From contig CM062379.1 in assembly GCA_031310005.1 (NCBI GenBank), positions 5,146,001 to 5,210,000 of the forward strand: a DNA stretch of 64,000 nucleotides. The letters run 5' to 3'. Shown here one piece after another: positions 1-13,609 of this stretch; the stretch's first letter is position 1; every line of letters starts with the position of its first letter. Both the position numbers and the translations under genes were made by a program. This stretch comes from Dactylellina haptotyla (taxonomy: Eukaryota > Ascomycota > Orbiliomycetes > Orbiliales > Orbiliaceae). Under the pieces are notes generated by a model that made no database searches, was not told the DNA's origin, and was given only the letters and a program-made list of their open reading frames with translations.

Positions 1-1615
1 TGAGGTGATATCTTTATCCGGCCGGTGTCGATGTCGCAGAGAACATCCCACCAAGCCGGTTGGTTTGCGAACATTGGATTGATAACGCCTGCGATAAAGC
101 CGGAGCTGGAGAAACATTAGCGTGGTTTTTATTGTTACTAGATCCATCGGTACTTACACGTAGAGGAGTTCTTCGATTTTCGAGATGTCTGTGTATGGGA
201 ATGCGTGCCGTGTGAAACCCTTGAGGACACCGCCGCTGGCAAGATAGCAAGCTGCTAATACGTGATTGGCAACTTCACCAGACGGCCGGCCGTGGCCAAG
301 GAAAACGACCCGCTTTTGCGTGAGGAGGGCATTGATAAGGATGATGATAGGATGTGTATAAGGTCCATTGGTGGTGAGGTGGGGGTGGAGCGGGAAAGGT
401 TGGGGAGCCTGTGCATGGGGGGCGGCGAATGTGGTTATAAGTTGGATTAAGGAGAACTATATTGAATAACAGTTAGCGACTTATCTATTTTGTTGGTAGG
501 GATCAGGAAGCCGCACATCTCCAACAGTTTCGGGCATGACAGCTACAGGTACTTTTATAGGGATCTTAACGCCTTTATATGTAACTGATGTTTCGTACTC
601 GTGACTATCCCTTATTTTCCCGAGCTTGCCATTGATAAGTTTGTTTCGTTGACTACCGGGTCCTATTTCGAAATAAGTCGCCCGATTGCTTCCTGCTGCT
701 GCTGCGCCTCCTCCCTCTGAGTTTAATAAAGCGGATTCGCCTGCGGCGTCTGCTTGCATCTCTTCAAACTTTTCGAGGAACATTTCCTTATTCTGTGAAG
801 TAGCTAATATTTGCCTTTCGAAAACGGAGAGGGGAGGCACGCCGCTCATATCCATAGAATTAACGGCGACGAATAATTCCGCTAGAGTTTCTAAGGTTGG
901 TTTCCTAAAGTACTCCTCGAGAGCTAGTAATAAGATGGGCTGTGGAAAGGGTCAGTATATACTACCAAAAGTTAGTGAGAGTTGGTTATAAATACCTTGT
1001 ATATATGTAAAAATGAATGCCTTGTGCAGATAGCCATTGCCTTCACCTTTGCACCTCTTTGCACAATTAGTATATTTCAAATAGATATAAGGTCCGATAA
1101 CGACCATACCTCTTCTCAGACTTATCGTGCTTTGTATTGACCAAGTTAAGGACATAGATAAGAGGCTGCTGGCCAGGGTATTCTTCTGTCTCCTCTTCCT
1201 CCTTGTGGAGAAAAAATATTGTCCAATCCTGAAATCGCAAATGCGTCTGATCCGGTAACATGAGTTCTGCTAACATACTAGATGTCACGGGGAGCAGGTG
1301 AGCTTGAAAATTTCTTGGCATTGACATCTACAGACACTGTGGGGCATACCTCTCGTCCCCACTGATGGGAGCCGGATACTGGTGTTCCATGGTCGGCCCC
1401 TTGTCGATCGCGAACTCGGCAACTAGAATGTAGTCGACATGTAACGGTTGCTGGAGCTCCATGTTTGACCGTTGGGACCGATGGGAGTTATGGGATTGGT
1501 AGCTTGTTCTCTGCGCAGCGCTTTCCGCCTCGGAGCTAGTTGGCATGCTGATAGATCCACTGCCCCTTCCATTGCTATCCATATCATAGACCGCATCGTC
1601 GTCGGTTCCCTCCAT
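1..1615 (-). CDS. AFI1: Afi1/MesA DENN-type cell-polarity protein, N-terminal part (cut by window edge)
   Basis: Docking protein for the small GTPase Arf3, with an Afi1 docking domain followed by DENN-type modules. Yeast Afi1 and Aspergillus MesA act in vesicle traffic and stable polar growth. Exons read on the minus strand: 1615-1350, 1277-1110, 1056-996, 939-517, 456-158 and 105 to beyond base 1. The phases agree at every join. The N terminus carries the family signature, with [16 protein letters not shown] followed across the first intron by [10 protein letters not shown] and WTIFFLHK. Exon 3 gives [10 protein letters not shown], and exon 5 gives [16 protein letters not shown], typical of the family core. 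About 440 residues lie in the window and the C-terminal part is off the left edge. One donor (after residue 306) is GTGCGG, weaker than the usual GTATGT type. The start at 1615 is the first ATG of the frame. It is divergent from separase across about 1.7 kb. Family assignment is firm; the exact gene name is less so. Confidence 0.88.
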
Positions 1616-3287
1616 CTTTTATACAAAATGTGCGTGTGAACGCAGAACGGCGGCCTAGTCTCTGCCGATCGAGCCTGCCCGACTGGGATTTCGAAGTAGA
1701 GAGTGCGGCCAAGGCAAGCTCTCCCCCCCTTCGAAGCGTGTGTGCTTCAGGAAGTGAGACGGGATGTAGCGACAAGGCCCATCCGGCAGAGATTCCGTGT
1801 GCGGGAGAGCAATACAGTTCGGCGTCCCCTCTCAATTGCCAGGATCGGCAGCCAGCATCTCCCCAGATGGGCCGGATTGCGCGTTTTCTTGTCGAATATC
1901 GGAGATGTATTCGCGGGGACGGTCAACGGATTTTCTCGCGAGGCGTCGAGCGAAATAAAACAGGCGGTCGAGAGATATCGTCAAAGCGAAGAAAAAAGGA
2001 AAGGAGGTCGTCCAATGCTGCAGCAGCAGTATCACAAGGAGGGTCCTTTCTGAAAGGTCAAAAAAAAAAGGGAACCCGAAGGCAAGGACCTACGTGGAAC
2101 AGCTTACTTGACAGGGTTAGCGATATTAAAACAATGGGATATGGGGCTCCAAAAAGCTTAGAGCTAGGCATCTGATTGCGGGGCCATCGACCAGGCCGGT
2201 TGGGAAGTGGGCCCTCCTTGGCCGGCGGACTCGACTCACTGCTGAATATTAATATACACACGGAAGGTCTTCGGGGTCGGATGATAAAATGGACGTGATA
2301 CGATGAATAAACCAGCCAGAGAAGCCTATGCGCACATGCGAGCAGCACCTTCTTTTCCAACAGCGTCCGGGCAGATTGGAATGGGAGCGAGAGATCCTTG
2401 CATGCATGCTCCTGTTGGAGGGCGCATGTCGTCTGCGGTATGCATGCTACTGTAGGTTCGTTCGTTCATGTTTCTGGCCAGCCTAAACTACAAAAGAAAC
2501 CCGCCGCGGCACCAATCGAGGCAGGAGCGCAAACGCTGTGCGTACCCAGCACCGTACACCCACCAGCTCAGCTGCGAACTACAAACTAACTGATCAGCTT
2601 TACTTGGTCCGGGTGGTGGCTAGCCAATTAGCCTGCGGAAACCCATTTTGAGAGATATTCAAGCACTTCCACCAGAATTAACGGCCAGAGCGAGCAATAT
2701 CGCAATTGCAATGGCTGGAGGGCAGTCTGGGGATGAAATTATGCCGTTCGTATCCATGCACCCACACACAGCACAGCATGTCAGGGTACCGTGCTCTCTC
2801 CCGCCTCTGCGCAGACCGCCGCCCGTCGCCCCTATCCTGCAGCGAACTGGAAAAACTGCTTTATTAATCAATAATAATGCTCAAGCTGGGGTAGCTGGCC
2901 GCTGGTGCTTGGACTCGCCAAACGGTCGGGTCGGCGGCCATCATGTGCTGGGCGCAAATGTGTTGTCCAGTCGTCGTTGCTGTGGAGACGGCTGCCCCTG
3001 TTTGACTCCCGCAAACCCGGCCACGCGCGTTGTTTCAGCAGCACGCAACCGGCCACCAGCTCACCACGCCGCAAGCTCGACGACAGACCCCAGACGACAT
3101 ACGACGACGACGACCGACGACCGACGACGGCGATAACGGCGATATATCTGTCAGATACTCTGATCCTCGAGCCTCAGATACCGGATAATCATGCCATTAT
3201 AGCCCTAGACCATCTTCTCTTTCGACAACCCCTCTCGATACCTATTCTAGCTTCGACTACCCGCCAGCCCCCAGCACGCCTCTCGAC
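1616..3287. other. Intergenic region between divergent AFI1 and separase genes
   Basis: About 1.7 kb holding the promoters of both flanking genes. A GC-rich stretch near 3080-3140 has CGACGA-type triplet repeats just upstream of separase. The open frames here (for example 1630-2175 and 2648-3136, plus strand) have simple or mixed composition and no recognisable motif, and I do not call them genes. Confidence 0.6.
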
Positions 3288-6200
3288 ATGGCTGTAACAA
3301 AGGCTGCCACTGGCCCTCAGGACACGATACGGAAAGGACTGGCCTCCCTTGACTCGTGTACATCTACCGTCCCAACCCTACTTCGCGACTTGCTCTTCCC
3401 CAGCCGACAGTCCGCCTCGGCGCCCAAGCATTCACGCACAAAATCAGTCGTCGTCTCAAAGTCAAAAACAGCGGAACGCTCAGGATCGTCGGCCGCGCAT
3501 ACCGACGAACAACGATCGAGGATAGCGGTTGAAGCTTTGAATAACACCTTGCAGCTCCTCAAAGATGCTTCTGCCACCTCGTCCTCCAGTAATGGCAAAG
3601 CAGCAAAATCGAGCTCGTCAAAGTCCACTCTTGACAACGTGATTGATTGTGGGAGGCACGCCATATCATATCTGAATTCCAAGGACGACTGTGGATTGCG
3701 GCCCGGTACTCGGGAATCTGCCCACCTAAATTTGATAAACCGATTAGCGCAGCATGGCAAATACGATATCGGATTGGAGGAAGTCATCAACCTGAAGGAA
3801 AGACTGTGTAATTCGAAACCGGACAAGAAGAAGCCAACAGAATTTGTTTTTGACTGGGCAGTTTTTCCTGAGGAGCAGGAAACTTTGGTGCTCGCTATTG
3901 GTGTTCAGATATCAGCATTACGTTTAATAGCTGCTAAGCCTGAAGTGACAATCTTACAGGTACTCGCAACCCACTCTTTCCGCATATTATACCCATCTTC
4001 CAGAAGCTAACTTCTTTGTTTCCCTTGATATAGAAACTCCCTTCTATGTTAGAACGGCCGAATAACATCTACGATATGATCGAGTTGCTGCACAAATTGT
4101 CACCCCCAAAAGCACTCAAGCAACTCGAATCCCTGATAACGACAATCTACGCCAGCGCTTCTACGATATCAAATATTCGAGAAAAAGAAGTAGCAAAGGT
4201 TCCAATGACCCATGTTGCTACAGAGCTCCGCCTAATCGGCATATCGTACCGACTAAGATCATCCAAGCTATCAGAAGCGACATTGTCCACAGCCCAGATT
4301 GCAGAACTTTGGTCAATGCTATCACATTCCCTTTCCGCCGTTAGATCGAAGCCGGCAGGAGCTGCATCAAAAGAAAATTTCCAGAAGCTCTCTGCAAGTG
4401 TGGGGTCTATATTAATGGAACTTTCTGGTGACAATGCCTCACTCGGAGGATTCGAGTCTAAGTTTCAGAGTTGTACAATCGCGATAGCGACACTTGCCGA
4501 GGAAGCTCAGTGCTGGGACGAAGCCATCAACTTTCTACGAAATGTCGAGACACAGTTAGCCTCGAAGCAGCACCATGCCCTCATAAACTCCACAAGAATA
4601 CGTATAGCAACTAGTACATTGAAGGCTCTCACGACGAAGAACTCACAAGCAAATGCAATGGAAGATTTACAACAAGCTCTCGGAATCATCACACAGCCCT
4701 TATCAGGAAGTAAGGAAAAGCTACAAAACTTATTTCTTGACATCATGCAACTTCGTCGAGCGGCGTCTGGTTGTCTCAATTCCGGGAAGAAAACGCCTGA
4801 AGATATTGTTAGATTATTAGTCGAAATATGTTTCGCCGTTATAAGTTTTTCTCGGAGATGCGCCATAGCTGGAATCCTTGAACTCCGATCAACCTCAAAA
4901 GACCGCACGATGATATTTGCCTCTGTCGACCATTTCCTGGTCGCATCAAGGAAATGCCCTCGAAGCAACGATGCCGACTCTTGGTGGGAAATCGAGGATC
5001 AGCGACTACAAGAAATCCTAGCACTAGCTCAGCTTCTCGAGGACGCCATTGAAGACGAAGAAACCCCGGCGCCTGAACAGAAGCAGAATATCTTCGAAAA
5101 GGTCTCAGTGTTTTACCAACAACATTCAATCACCCTACGCAAAGAGAACGAAACAGAAAAATCACTTCAGGCTTTCAAACGATCTATATCTTGTGTTGAA
5201 AGTCGCTCTCTAGATGAGATGATGTCGAGTAATCTAGCAGCGAAACACGAGAGGCTTGGGGCTATGTATATGGGTTTAAATGATCTGCCCAGGGCCCTGG
5301 AGTGTTTCGAGGCAGCCTTGGGAGTACATGTCTCAATTGGCGACTTCGACAATATTACAGACCATTTCGCGATTGGGCAGATTGACGATCTACATAATGA
5401 TGAGGAACGAACGATTGCGAAGACGCTTAGCCAATTTGTCAAGTGCTGTCTTGAATTGGGAGGGAAGGCGAAATTCTGGGACAAGGAGGACTTCGACGAG
5501 AAAACTAGATGTCTGGTGATTCTCTTTCAGATTAACGCGTCACTCACTTCCGGGTCACCTAGAGGCATCAAGACCGCTTTGCCTTATCTCAGCGAACTAC
5601 TTTCCAATAGTGAAGTTAGCATTGATATTCGATCCAGGTAATCCTCAACCTTAGAACAGCCGCATCCTCCTTATACTAATACTGTCATTTTCTTTTAGAG
5701 CCGCAATGACCTTAGTTTCTATTCTTTCAGAGCTCCCGGAGAAAGAAATGCGAGCTGCCCTTCAACTTGCAATAAACATCCGGGATGAAGTATTTGAACT
5801 TACAAAATCTGCGACAAAGGATAGTCCTCTTAGCGCAGTGATATTCTACCAATCCGGAACTTTATCACTAGCTATAACTTTGGCATACCTTTCAGACCAT
5901 GACCGCAAAGTTGATTATTTGGTCGATGGCTTAAACTGCTGGGAGTACCTCTTGGATATTTGCTCATCCCGTGAACAGCTGCTTGACTGCTCTGCCAACG
6001 GCGACTTTATGGTCGAAAAACTCCGACTTCTTGGGGATTTTCTAGATATGAAAGGTTATTCCGTGGCTAGGAAACAAGCTCTTGAGCTTTTAGTCAAACT
6101 TTACACAATTCTTGATTATTCTATCGATGGTATGTGGCACTACATATATTTCAACAAACTGACACTAACTTATTTTGGTAGTGGTGGTGAAATGTAAAAT

Positions 6201-9200
6201 ATCGCTGAGCATACAATATCTACGACTGGGATTCTCGGGTAAATCAGGTAGCGTTCTCTCAGAATCCGATCAGTTGGTTAAAAAAGATGGCGTCTCAACC
6301 GCGACAAAACTCGAATGGAACTTAGCCTACATCGAATATCTACTGTCAACAGGCGAGGGCAATCTCAACAAAGGGGCGAGTTATCTTAGCGCGACTCAAG
6401 AAATCGTGGAAAGCGACCCTGAAGTCCTTGCCGCAGCCGCCTCTGGAGCAAAGATGCAGAAGCGTATTGAGCTCAATCGCTTGGTATCTAGGGCTTGTTA
6501 CGTATCCTCATTACTCGCACTCGACAAAGGCAACATAAATGGGTCCATAGCTTTCGCTAGACGAAGCCTGAAGCTTATTCAGAGGGCGTGGGCTGGCCTT
6601 GAGGCACTGGCTAAGCATAAGAGCCAAAACAGTGCTAATTCAAAGAACGAATCCGCAATTCTGACCTACACTACGACTGTCGCGGCCCTTAGTGGTCCAT
6701 TTCTTTGGCCTATTGTACGCTCTATATACGATATCCTTGTCCATATAGCAACCTTGTACCTCCATCAAGGTATGCAACGAGAGGCACTATTCTACATTCA
6801 AGAAGCGCGAGTGGTGGCCGAGGCGGTTGACTCAAAGTCACTCCTTTTCCATATTTTGTCCATTTCCGGAGACCTACACATTCGACTGGGTATGCTGGAG
6901 GAGGGCGAAGAGAAACTTCAGCAGGCAACGGTACTAAAGGAGCATCTTCTTGAAAAGGGCAAAGAACTCGTTTCGTTTGACTGCACCCTAGGTATAATGT
7001 ATCGAAAGAACAAGTCATGGATCAGAGAACTCGATGCTTATAATAACGCTGAGAAGACTCTGGAGACCTTGATGGAGGGTACGGGTTTGAAAATGGAGGA
7101 CCAAGTATTCGGAGATATTACAGAGAGGTATGGTTATCTAAAGTCCAATATCATTCAATTTTAGCTAACAATTGCCCAGGGTTGCCAATTTGCAAATTGC
7201 AGAAGTCGAGAAGAAGCCCAGAGGACGAGCGCCGAAGGCAGCAGCAAAGCCCAAGTCAACCTCAAAGGCGACCTCGAAGACATTACTTAAATCAAATTCG
7301 AAGGTGCCGAGTGTGAAAGCTCAGCAGCTACCAGTAGCGCCATCCTCAACCCAATGTGCGGGTTTGGTGAAACTCCGGGGGGATGTTCTGCGCTTAAAAG
7401 CCGTGAATCTCGCCATTCAGCAGAAGTGGGATCTTGCCCAGTCTCTCCTTAAAGAAACTGCGGATTCTTCTCTTGGTTCTCGAGAGCTGGTTGCGCAGCG
7501 CCTAGCCGTTGCTAAATCATCCTTACTACAGGCTCTTGCTGCCATTGAAGAAGACGATGAATTTCATACTCTCCAAGAAACGGCAATTGTTATCCCCAGT
7601 GTTGCATCAGTTAAAACAATAGAAGCGGCGCCAGCGAAGGCGGGAAAGAGAACCCCTAAAAAAGGAGCTTCTGTTGTTAAGGAAACCAACGATGAAGAGG
7701 TACCTCCGAGTCGTGCAGCAGTCCTACTCCATGATGCTCGAGATAACATGCTCGCAGTTCAGGCGCTCGCCGCAAGTGTTTGTCCGACTACGACTCTCAA
7801 CGTTCTTTCAACCATGCTAGGGGAGGTTATCTGCCTACTAGCAGCAATCACATCCGATGCGGGTATGGCAAAGACGATTCCAGCTATCAACTCTCTAGAA
7901 TTATATAGGAGCATATCGCTACTCAGAGAGAAAAGTGCCATCGAAGAGGAAAAGATCGAAGCCCAAGAATTAGACGATTTGAGATGGCCGACTTTGCCGC
8001 CGACCCAGATGGAAATTGATACCGCTTCGATCCTCAACTTTCAGAAGAACTACATTGACATCATACCTCCAAGCTGGGCAGCCGTATCTATCTCCCTAGG
8101 GGAGTCGCGTGAAGAACTATTCTTTACCCGGTATGAAGCTGGTCAAATTCCCTTCATGATCAGGGTCCCTCTCATGATCAGCGAGGAGATGAGCATGGAT
8201 GAAGAACAATTTGGCTTCGAGAAGGGCCTTGCGAGTTTCCTAGATATTGTCAACCGTGCCAATGTCAGTACACACTCGGCAAAAGATATGATCACTAAAG
8301 ACGTCCGGGCCAAATGGTGGAGCGAAAGAGAGGTCCTCGACAACGAACTTCATGATCTCTTGCTTAACATTGAAAACAACTGGCTGAGGGGCTACAAGGG
8401 CATATTTGGTGGTTACAAGAGACACCCAGAGTTAATCGCGAGATTCAATGCCTCTTTCGTCAAAATCCTGAACGAACACCTTCCTTCGAGGAATTCTGGG
8501 AACAAAAAGAAGAATAACAAGATTGTGACACTAGATGAGCGGGTTGTGGAACTATTCCTGGGAATCGGTGATCCCAACGAAGAAGATCTAGATCTAGATG
8601 ATTCTATTCAAGATCTAATCTATCTTGTTATTGATATTCTTCAATTTCACGGCGAAAGAAATGCAGCGGATGAAGTCGACTTGGACGAGATGATTGTCCA
8701 TATCACAGATGCGCTCGAAAGCTATCATAAAATGGTCAATGAATACGAGGATGCCACAATTAGCGATCATACGGTTCTGATTTTGGACAAGTCTCTGCAC
8801 GTGCTTCCATGGGAGTCTCTACCCTGCCTAGACGGTCGCTCTGTTTCTCGTCTCCCATCACTCGCAACTCTACGAGAACGACTCGAAATGGAAGCTTTCT
8901 CATATAACAACAGTGCCGGCTTATACATCAATCGGTCAAACACAGGATACATCCTAAACCCGGGCCTCGATCTAACCAACACTCAAAAGACCTACGAAGA
9001 CGAGTTGAACTCTATGTCCAACTGGGAAGGTCTGGTTGGCAAAATCCCCACCGAGAAAGACTTCACGCGATATCTCGATGAGAAGGAACTATTCTTGTAT
9101 TTTGGACACGGCAGTGGGGCGCAGTACATTAGGGCTAGGACGGTGAAGAAACTAAATAAATGTGCCGTGAGTCTTTTGATGGGCTGTAGCAGCGGGAAAC

Positions 9201-9550
9201 TCACTGATGCTGGTGAGTTCGAACCTTACGGTATGCCCTTAAATTACATACAGGGCGGGTGCCCAGCCGTTGTTGTTACATTATGGGACGTCACCGATAA
9301 GGACATTGACAAGTACTCTTCGAGGGTGTTTGAGTCCTGGGGTCTTTTCAAGGAGGAGAAGGAGAAGAAGAACGCGAAGGGCAAGGGCAAGATCAAGATC
9401 AAGCACGACGGGGAGGCTCTAGTCGAGAAGGCCGCGCAAGGCACTGCATCGTTATGCCAGGCTGCAGCAACTAGCAGGAGTGCGTGCAAGATGAGATACC
9501 TGAATGGGGCTGCACCGGTTGTTTACGGTATCCCAGTTTACTTCAAGTGA
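3288..9550 (+). CDS. ESP1: Separase (cohesin-cleaving cysteine protease, clan CD, family C50)
   Basis: Separase cuts the Scc1/Rad21 kleisin of cohesin at anaphase onset, releasing sister chromatids; until then it is held by securin. Exons are 3288-3959, 4034-5637, 5699-6129, 6182-7127 and 7180-9550. The joined frame is exactly 2008 codons, giving 2007 aa, a usual size for fungal separases (BimB, Cut1, Esp1). The long N-terminal part is helical and TPR-like, as expected. A lysine- and alanine-rich linker follows the last intron (near 7200-7330). The C-terminal protease domain holds the catalytic dyad: histidine in YFGHGSG (codon 9107-9109, about residue 1861) and cysteine in LLMGCSSG (codon 9185-9187, about residue 1887). 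A basic insert rich in lysine (near 9345-9410) lies between the dyad and the C terminus. The start at 3288 is the first ATG in frame. Both catalytic residues are present and no break was seen, so the gene looks functional. Confidence 0.96.
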
Positions 9551-12500
9551 TATCTGTTCGTTACTAATCTAACGAGATCATGTAAATTTGTTTTTGTTTT
9601 TTTGGTTTTTGCTTTAGCATCTGTTGTGGAGTCTAGTTTCCTTTCATGGGGGGTGCGAGGCATTGCACGGGTGTTCCTTGAGCCGGTTGATAGATTGCTA
9701 CTTTTGGGTTATCTTTGGTTCTTTTGCTCTGTTATATTAGCGTTTCTGAACAACTACACCAGCCTTTTCTTCAAAACTTTAATATTTTCTTCTTAAAGAT
9801 AGAAAAGATTGATATATATTTATCACATACATGTAGTTTCAATGATACATGACACTAGTCCTTAAAATTAATCTTAACGCCACTTTGCGCGCTTAAAATA
9901 ACAATATTCACGTGCCGATTTTACGATTGTAAGAGTGCCTCGTCCTTCATTTATGAAGGATTCCAACTTACCAGACCTGGTGCCAGAGTTCAAGTCAGTA
10001 GGCTATTGATAGCAGATAAAGCTCGAGGCATCCGAGGATCTTCCCGCTCCCGAGAGACGAAACAAAACGAAACACCGACGCGGGTCGCATTGTTCTTTCG
10101 TCGGGCTTTAATAAATTGAAACAAAAAATATCCCTAAATATCGAGTCGAGTTTCCATCTTCACCTTTGTCACGAAGACACCAGCCGAGCAGTTAAGCACT
10201 TGCCCTTTTCACCGATTCTCCAAACATTGGGGTGTGAGGCGGTATGGTCAGGGGACAGGGAGTATAGAAAATAAATATAACGATAATATATTATTTCAGC
10301 GAAATAAGGAAAAAAGCCACACACTTTAGGGTTAATTTAACAGAACAAGCCGAGCCGAAAGCGAGAGACTAGCAGCTGTGAACGTTTTCAATGGACCCAT
10401 CGCGAAGAGGGAAAAAATAGCACATGGCGCATTAAGTCTTCAATGAGCGGAACGCGGGGTTGAGTGGTTCGAACGTTCCTTGCAGTGGAGTGATTGATGC
10501 ATTCGATATTGGAATGTGCATGCGAGATGGCAGCCTCGAAGAAATCTATTTTGTCGAGAACCGTGAACCAGAGAAATCGGAGCGTAGGAGCGCAACCGAG
10601 CCGTGGTTGAATAGAAAATTTGCCATGCGAACTAAACTGAGAGAGGAACGCCGCAGAGCATAATCGTAGCGGAAAGGAAGGTGAGAGAGATTGTGGAGAG
10701 TGAACGTGATGTGATGAGATATTGTTGATTGAGCTGCCCGCCCGCCTCCACGCGAGTTCTGGGCGGGCCGAGAACAGAACAGGCACTTGCATGGAAACAC
10801 AGCAGGTCCTCTGCAGGCATATGGCACTTGCCGGGCAAGTGATTTTCGATCTTCGACCTCATTTTGATCTTTCTTTTTGATAAGACCTATTTTGCCGATA
10901 TCACATTTTCACTCTCGATTAATATTCCCATTCAACCTTTGCGGAAAGCGCGAAGCTCGCCTTCGTTAACTGATTTGACTGGGGATACGCAAACACTTGA
11001 TGTTTAATTTCCGATTCCCCACCACCCACCACAACAACAACCGCAGCCAGAGAGGCGGGACATCTACAGTGGTGGTGGGAGAGTTCACACTCTGCTCCCA
11101 AGGAAGACTTTTTTTGACAGCTCAGCTCAGCTGAAAGGTGTGGCAACTAATCTAAAAGTTTTCCTTTCCCTTTCCTCGCAGTCGGGATGTTGGTGCTCCC
11201 CACCCTTTAGGGTTGCATTGGTAAACGACACATCCGGGTAGGGAAGTGCTTGTGCTGCGGTGGAAATTAAACATCGAAAATTGCGCACTGATAAGTCACA
11301 ATCCGTCAGCTGAGAGGGCTTCATGGCCTGGCAAACGCTTTGGCTCGCAGTTCGAATTCCTTAGTCTACCGATACTCTTACCCAAAGGTGGACTTTGAGA
11401 TGGTTCAACTATTGAGCTCGATGAAGGAAATTCGGCGGCGCTTGGGCTACTGCAGGTACCTACTCGTTCAGGCACCAGGCTTCTACGGGTGACCCTGCGT
11501 TAAACAGAACCACGCATGTCTCCCTATGCAGAGGGACACCTTGTCCAATCGTTTTGATTTGTTCTATCTTCACGCGCAGAGACAGCATTGAAAACAAAGA
11601 GGAACAGAAGGAGAGACACTGTCATCCTATCATACAGAATTCCATCGAAAGCAGGTTGTTATGGTCGACCTGAGCCATAAACGTCAATCCTAGCCTTCAA
11701 AGACAAATGGTTTCTATTTTTTGCAACCCCAAAAAGGCTGTGAATTTCGATTTTTTGGAAAGCCACTTTGTACCACAGAGTGGGAACGGTTCGCAGAAAG
11801 TGGGATTTACGAGATTAGTGCTATTTCCGTTCTTGAGAGCCTCATTCTTTGACGTCGCTCTTTGCCGGAAAGGGGGGTGGCCCAAACGGCGGGCTGGATC
11901 GCATTTCGCTTCTTCCTGACTTCCATGATTGCTTCCGTGCGAAGGCGAGATATTGGCACATGAATGTTTTCTTGGTGAATTCCCTCCCGATCTTCATGGA
12001 GTCTTAGAGCGCGCTCGCATCGATTCCGTGCTCAACCGAGCCTAGTTGCTTTTGTATGCTAGCAGGAATAAGCATATTTCTGGAAGCACCAAAGACATAT
12101 TTTTTATTTTGAGTATAGCGGCATGCGATCGAAGGGCTGAACGGGAGCACAGTAATTTTTGTCGACAAACTGGACCTTTTCATGCATAGTGAAATTGCTG
12201 AGAAAAAAGGTTACATGCAGCATATTGTCACACAACATTTCAGTTGCGAAATTTCAAGTTGTCTCTTCTCGAAGACGTGCTCTGTCAAATGTTCTCGATG
12301 AAAAGACTCCGGGGGAAAATGCCCCAATTTCATGGGTGAGCCAATAATCTGAGCCGCGAACGCCAATTTTTGGGCTTAGGACGGAACTCCATTTTAAATT
12401 TGAGGTTAGTGGGCTAACGAGCGATAGTGCGACGTTCAATGTCACCAATCCGTTTCCTTTCCTTAGTTGATCAATGAGACCCCACGTTTACTGGAAATTG

Positions 12501-13609
12501 GCTTGGAAATCAGCGAACTAATCTCGTTATTACTTCGCAGAAGCAAGAAATAAGACTGCATTAGGCTCGTTCTAAGCACGAGGATGAGAGGGTAAAGGTT
12601 TTCCTTGGTTTTTACCATCGTGCTTTCTTCTTCGTTCCCCGACCCCCGCCGCCCAGGTTCCTCTTTGAGAATCTTGCAGGGTACCTCCCTACAAGAGGCC
12701 CGATAGGAAAGGACATCGAGGCCTTGCAGCCCACCACCACCCCCCCGGTCCCAAAATTATTGCTGGTAATATCCACGATCAAGGTTCCTTTTCCCCTTTT
12801 ACGGCTTGGCTTGTCCAGCCGCCAATGGGGTCGGCAATCCAACAGCGGGCAAACCCACTATTTTGCTTTTCTCCTCTGGCAGCACGGCCCATCTGACTGC
12901 TCAGAGGATGCGAAGAGCGAGAAAAGCCCATGTCTCTTTTTAAAGGTGGTGATCCCGCTTCGAAGTTCTCTTGTCTTTCCCTTTAGCTACGGTATGTGAG
13001 GGATCATCAACGAAGAGAACCCGTTTAGTCGCTATTGTGACGGGATACGATCTCTACCTCATTCTTCGTTCTTCTCTTCTCGTCAATTTTCTTCTCTTTT
13101 CGCTCCTCTTGCGATCAACCCTCTTTATCCCTTTTGCTCGCACAAGAGAATTTTGGGAGCGAAGATCGATCGCGCAACAGAACGGATTCGTGTGCAACAG
13201 GGACAATTGGAAATAAGGACTACACCGACTGTAACGTAGGCGGCAGCTCGTGAAAGTGTATATCTCCCGGTTTAATAATTGTACGGATTTTTATCGTCGG
13301 GTTTTCTTAAGGAGGGGTACTTCACTGTACGACTTCGACAACTCTAATCGCACTTTTTACGACCAACCAACAAGCACAGGGTTTTCTTCGAACAATCCTG
13401 TTGACGACCACCTCAACATTTTAAAATACGGCATTGTACCTCTTTGGAACGACGTTGTATTTCCGTTCGGTTGGGTTTTGTAGTCACCATCTGTCATGCA
13501 CTGTTAACGATCTCCCCGGATCTCTTCGACATTTCTCTTACCAACATTTTGATTCCTTTGGAATCCGACACTCATTTATAAATACAGCAGAATCCTACAA
13601 CTGCCCAAC
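9551..13609. other. Gene-free 4.06-kb stretch
   Basis: The longest non-coding block in the window. It begins with the T-rich 3' region of separase (about 9551-9840) and ends with a CT-rich promoter-like tract (13040-13140) and a TATAAATA at 13577-13584, only 26 bp before the next ATG. Open frames inside are short or begin at non-ATG codons. I saw no tRNA, transposase or reverse-transcriptase motif and no long terminal repeats. It may hold a long 5' UTR or a non-coding RNA, but the sequence alone does not show one. Confidence 0.5.

Noticed and set aside
1630-2175. 181-codon plus-strand open frame beside AFI1
   Set aside because: Low-complexity basic composition, overlaps the AFI1 promoter, no motif and no splice partner.
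2648-3136. 162-codon plus-strand frame upstream of separase
   Set aside because: Ends in repeat-coded arginine and threonine runs and lies in the separase promoter region; no family features.
9602-9796. Hydrophobic 64-codon frame after separase
   Set aside because: Begins at TTG and comes from a T-rich 3' flank, which naturally encodes phenylalanine and leucine.
10388-10792. 134-codon minus-strand frame in the 4-kb block
   Set aside because: Serine-, histidine- and arginine-rich, no motif, and overlapped by equally open frames on both strands.
13577-13584. TATAAATA before the DUF7729 gene
   Set aside because: Only 26 bp from the ATG, too close for a standard TATA box unless the 5' UTR is almost absent; not listed as a promoter.
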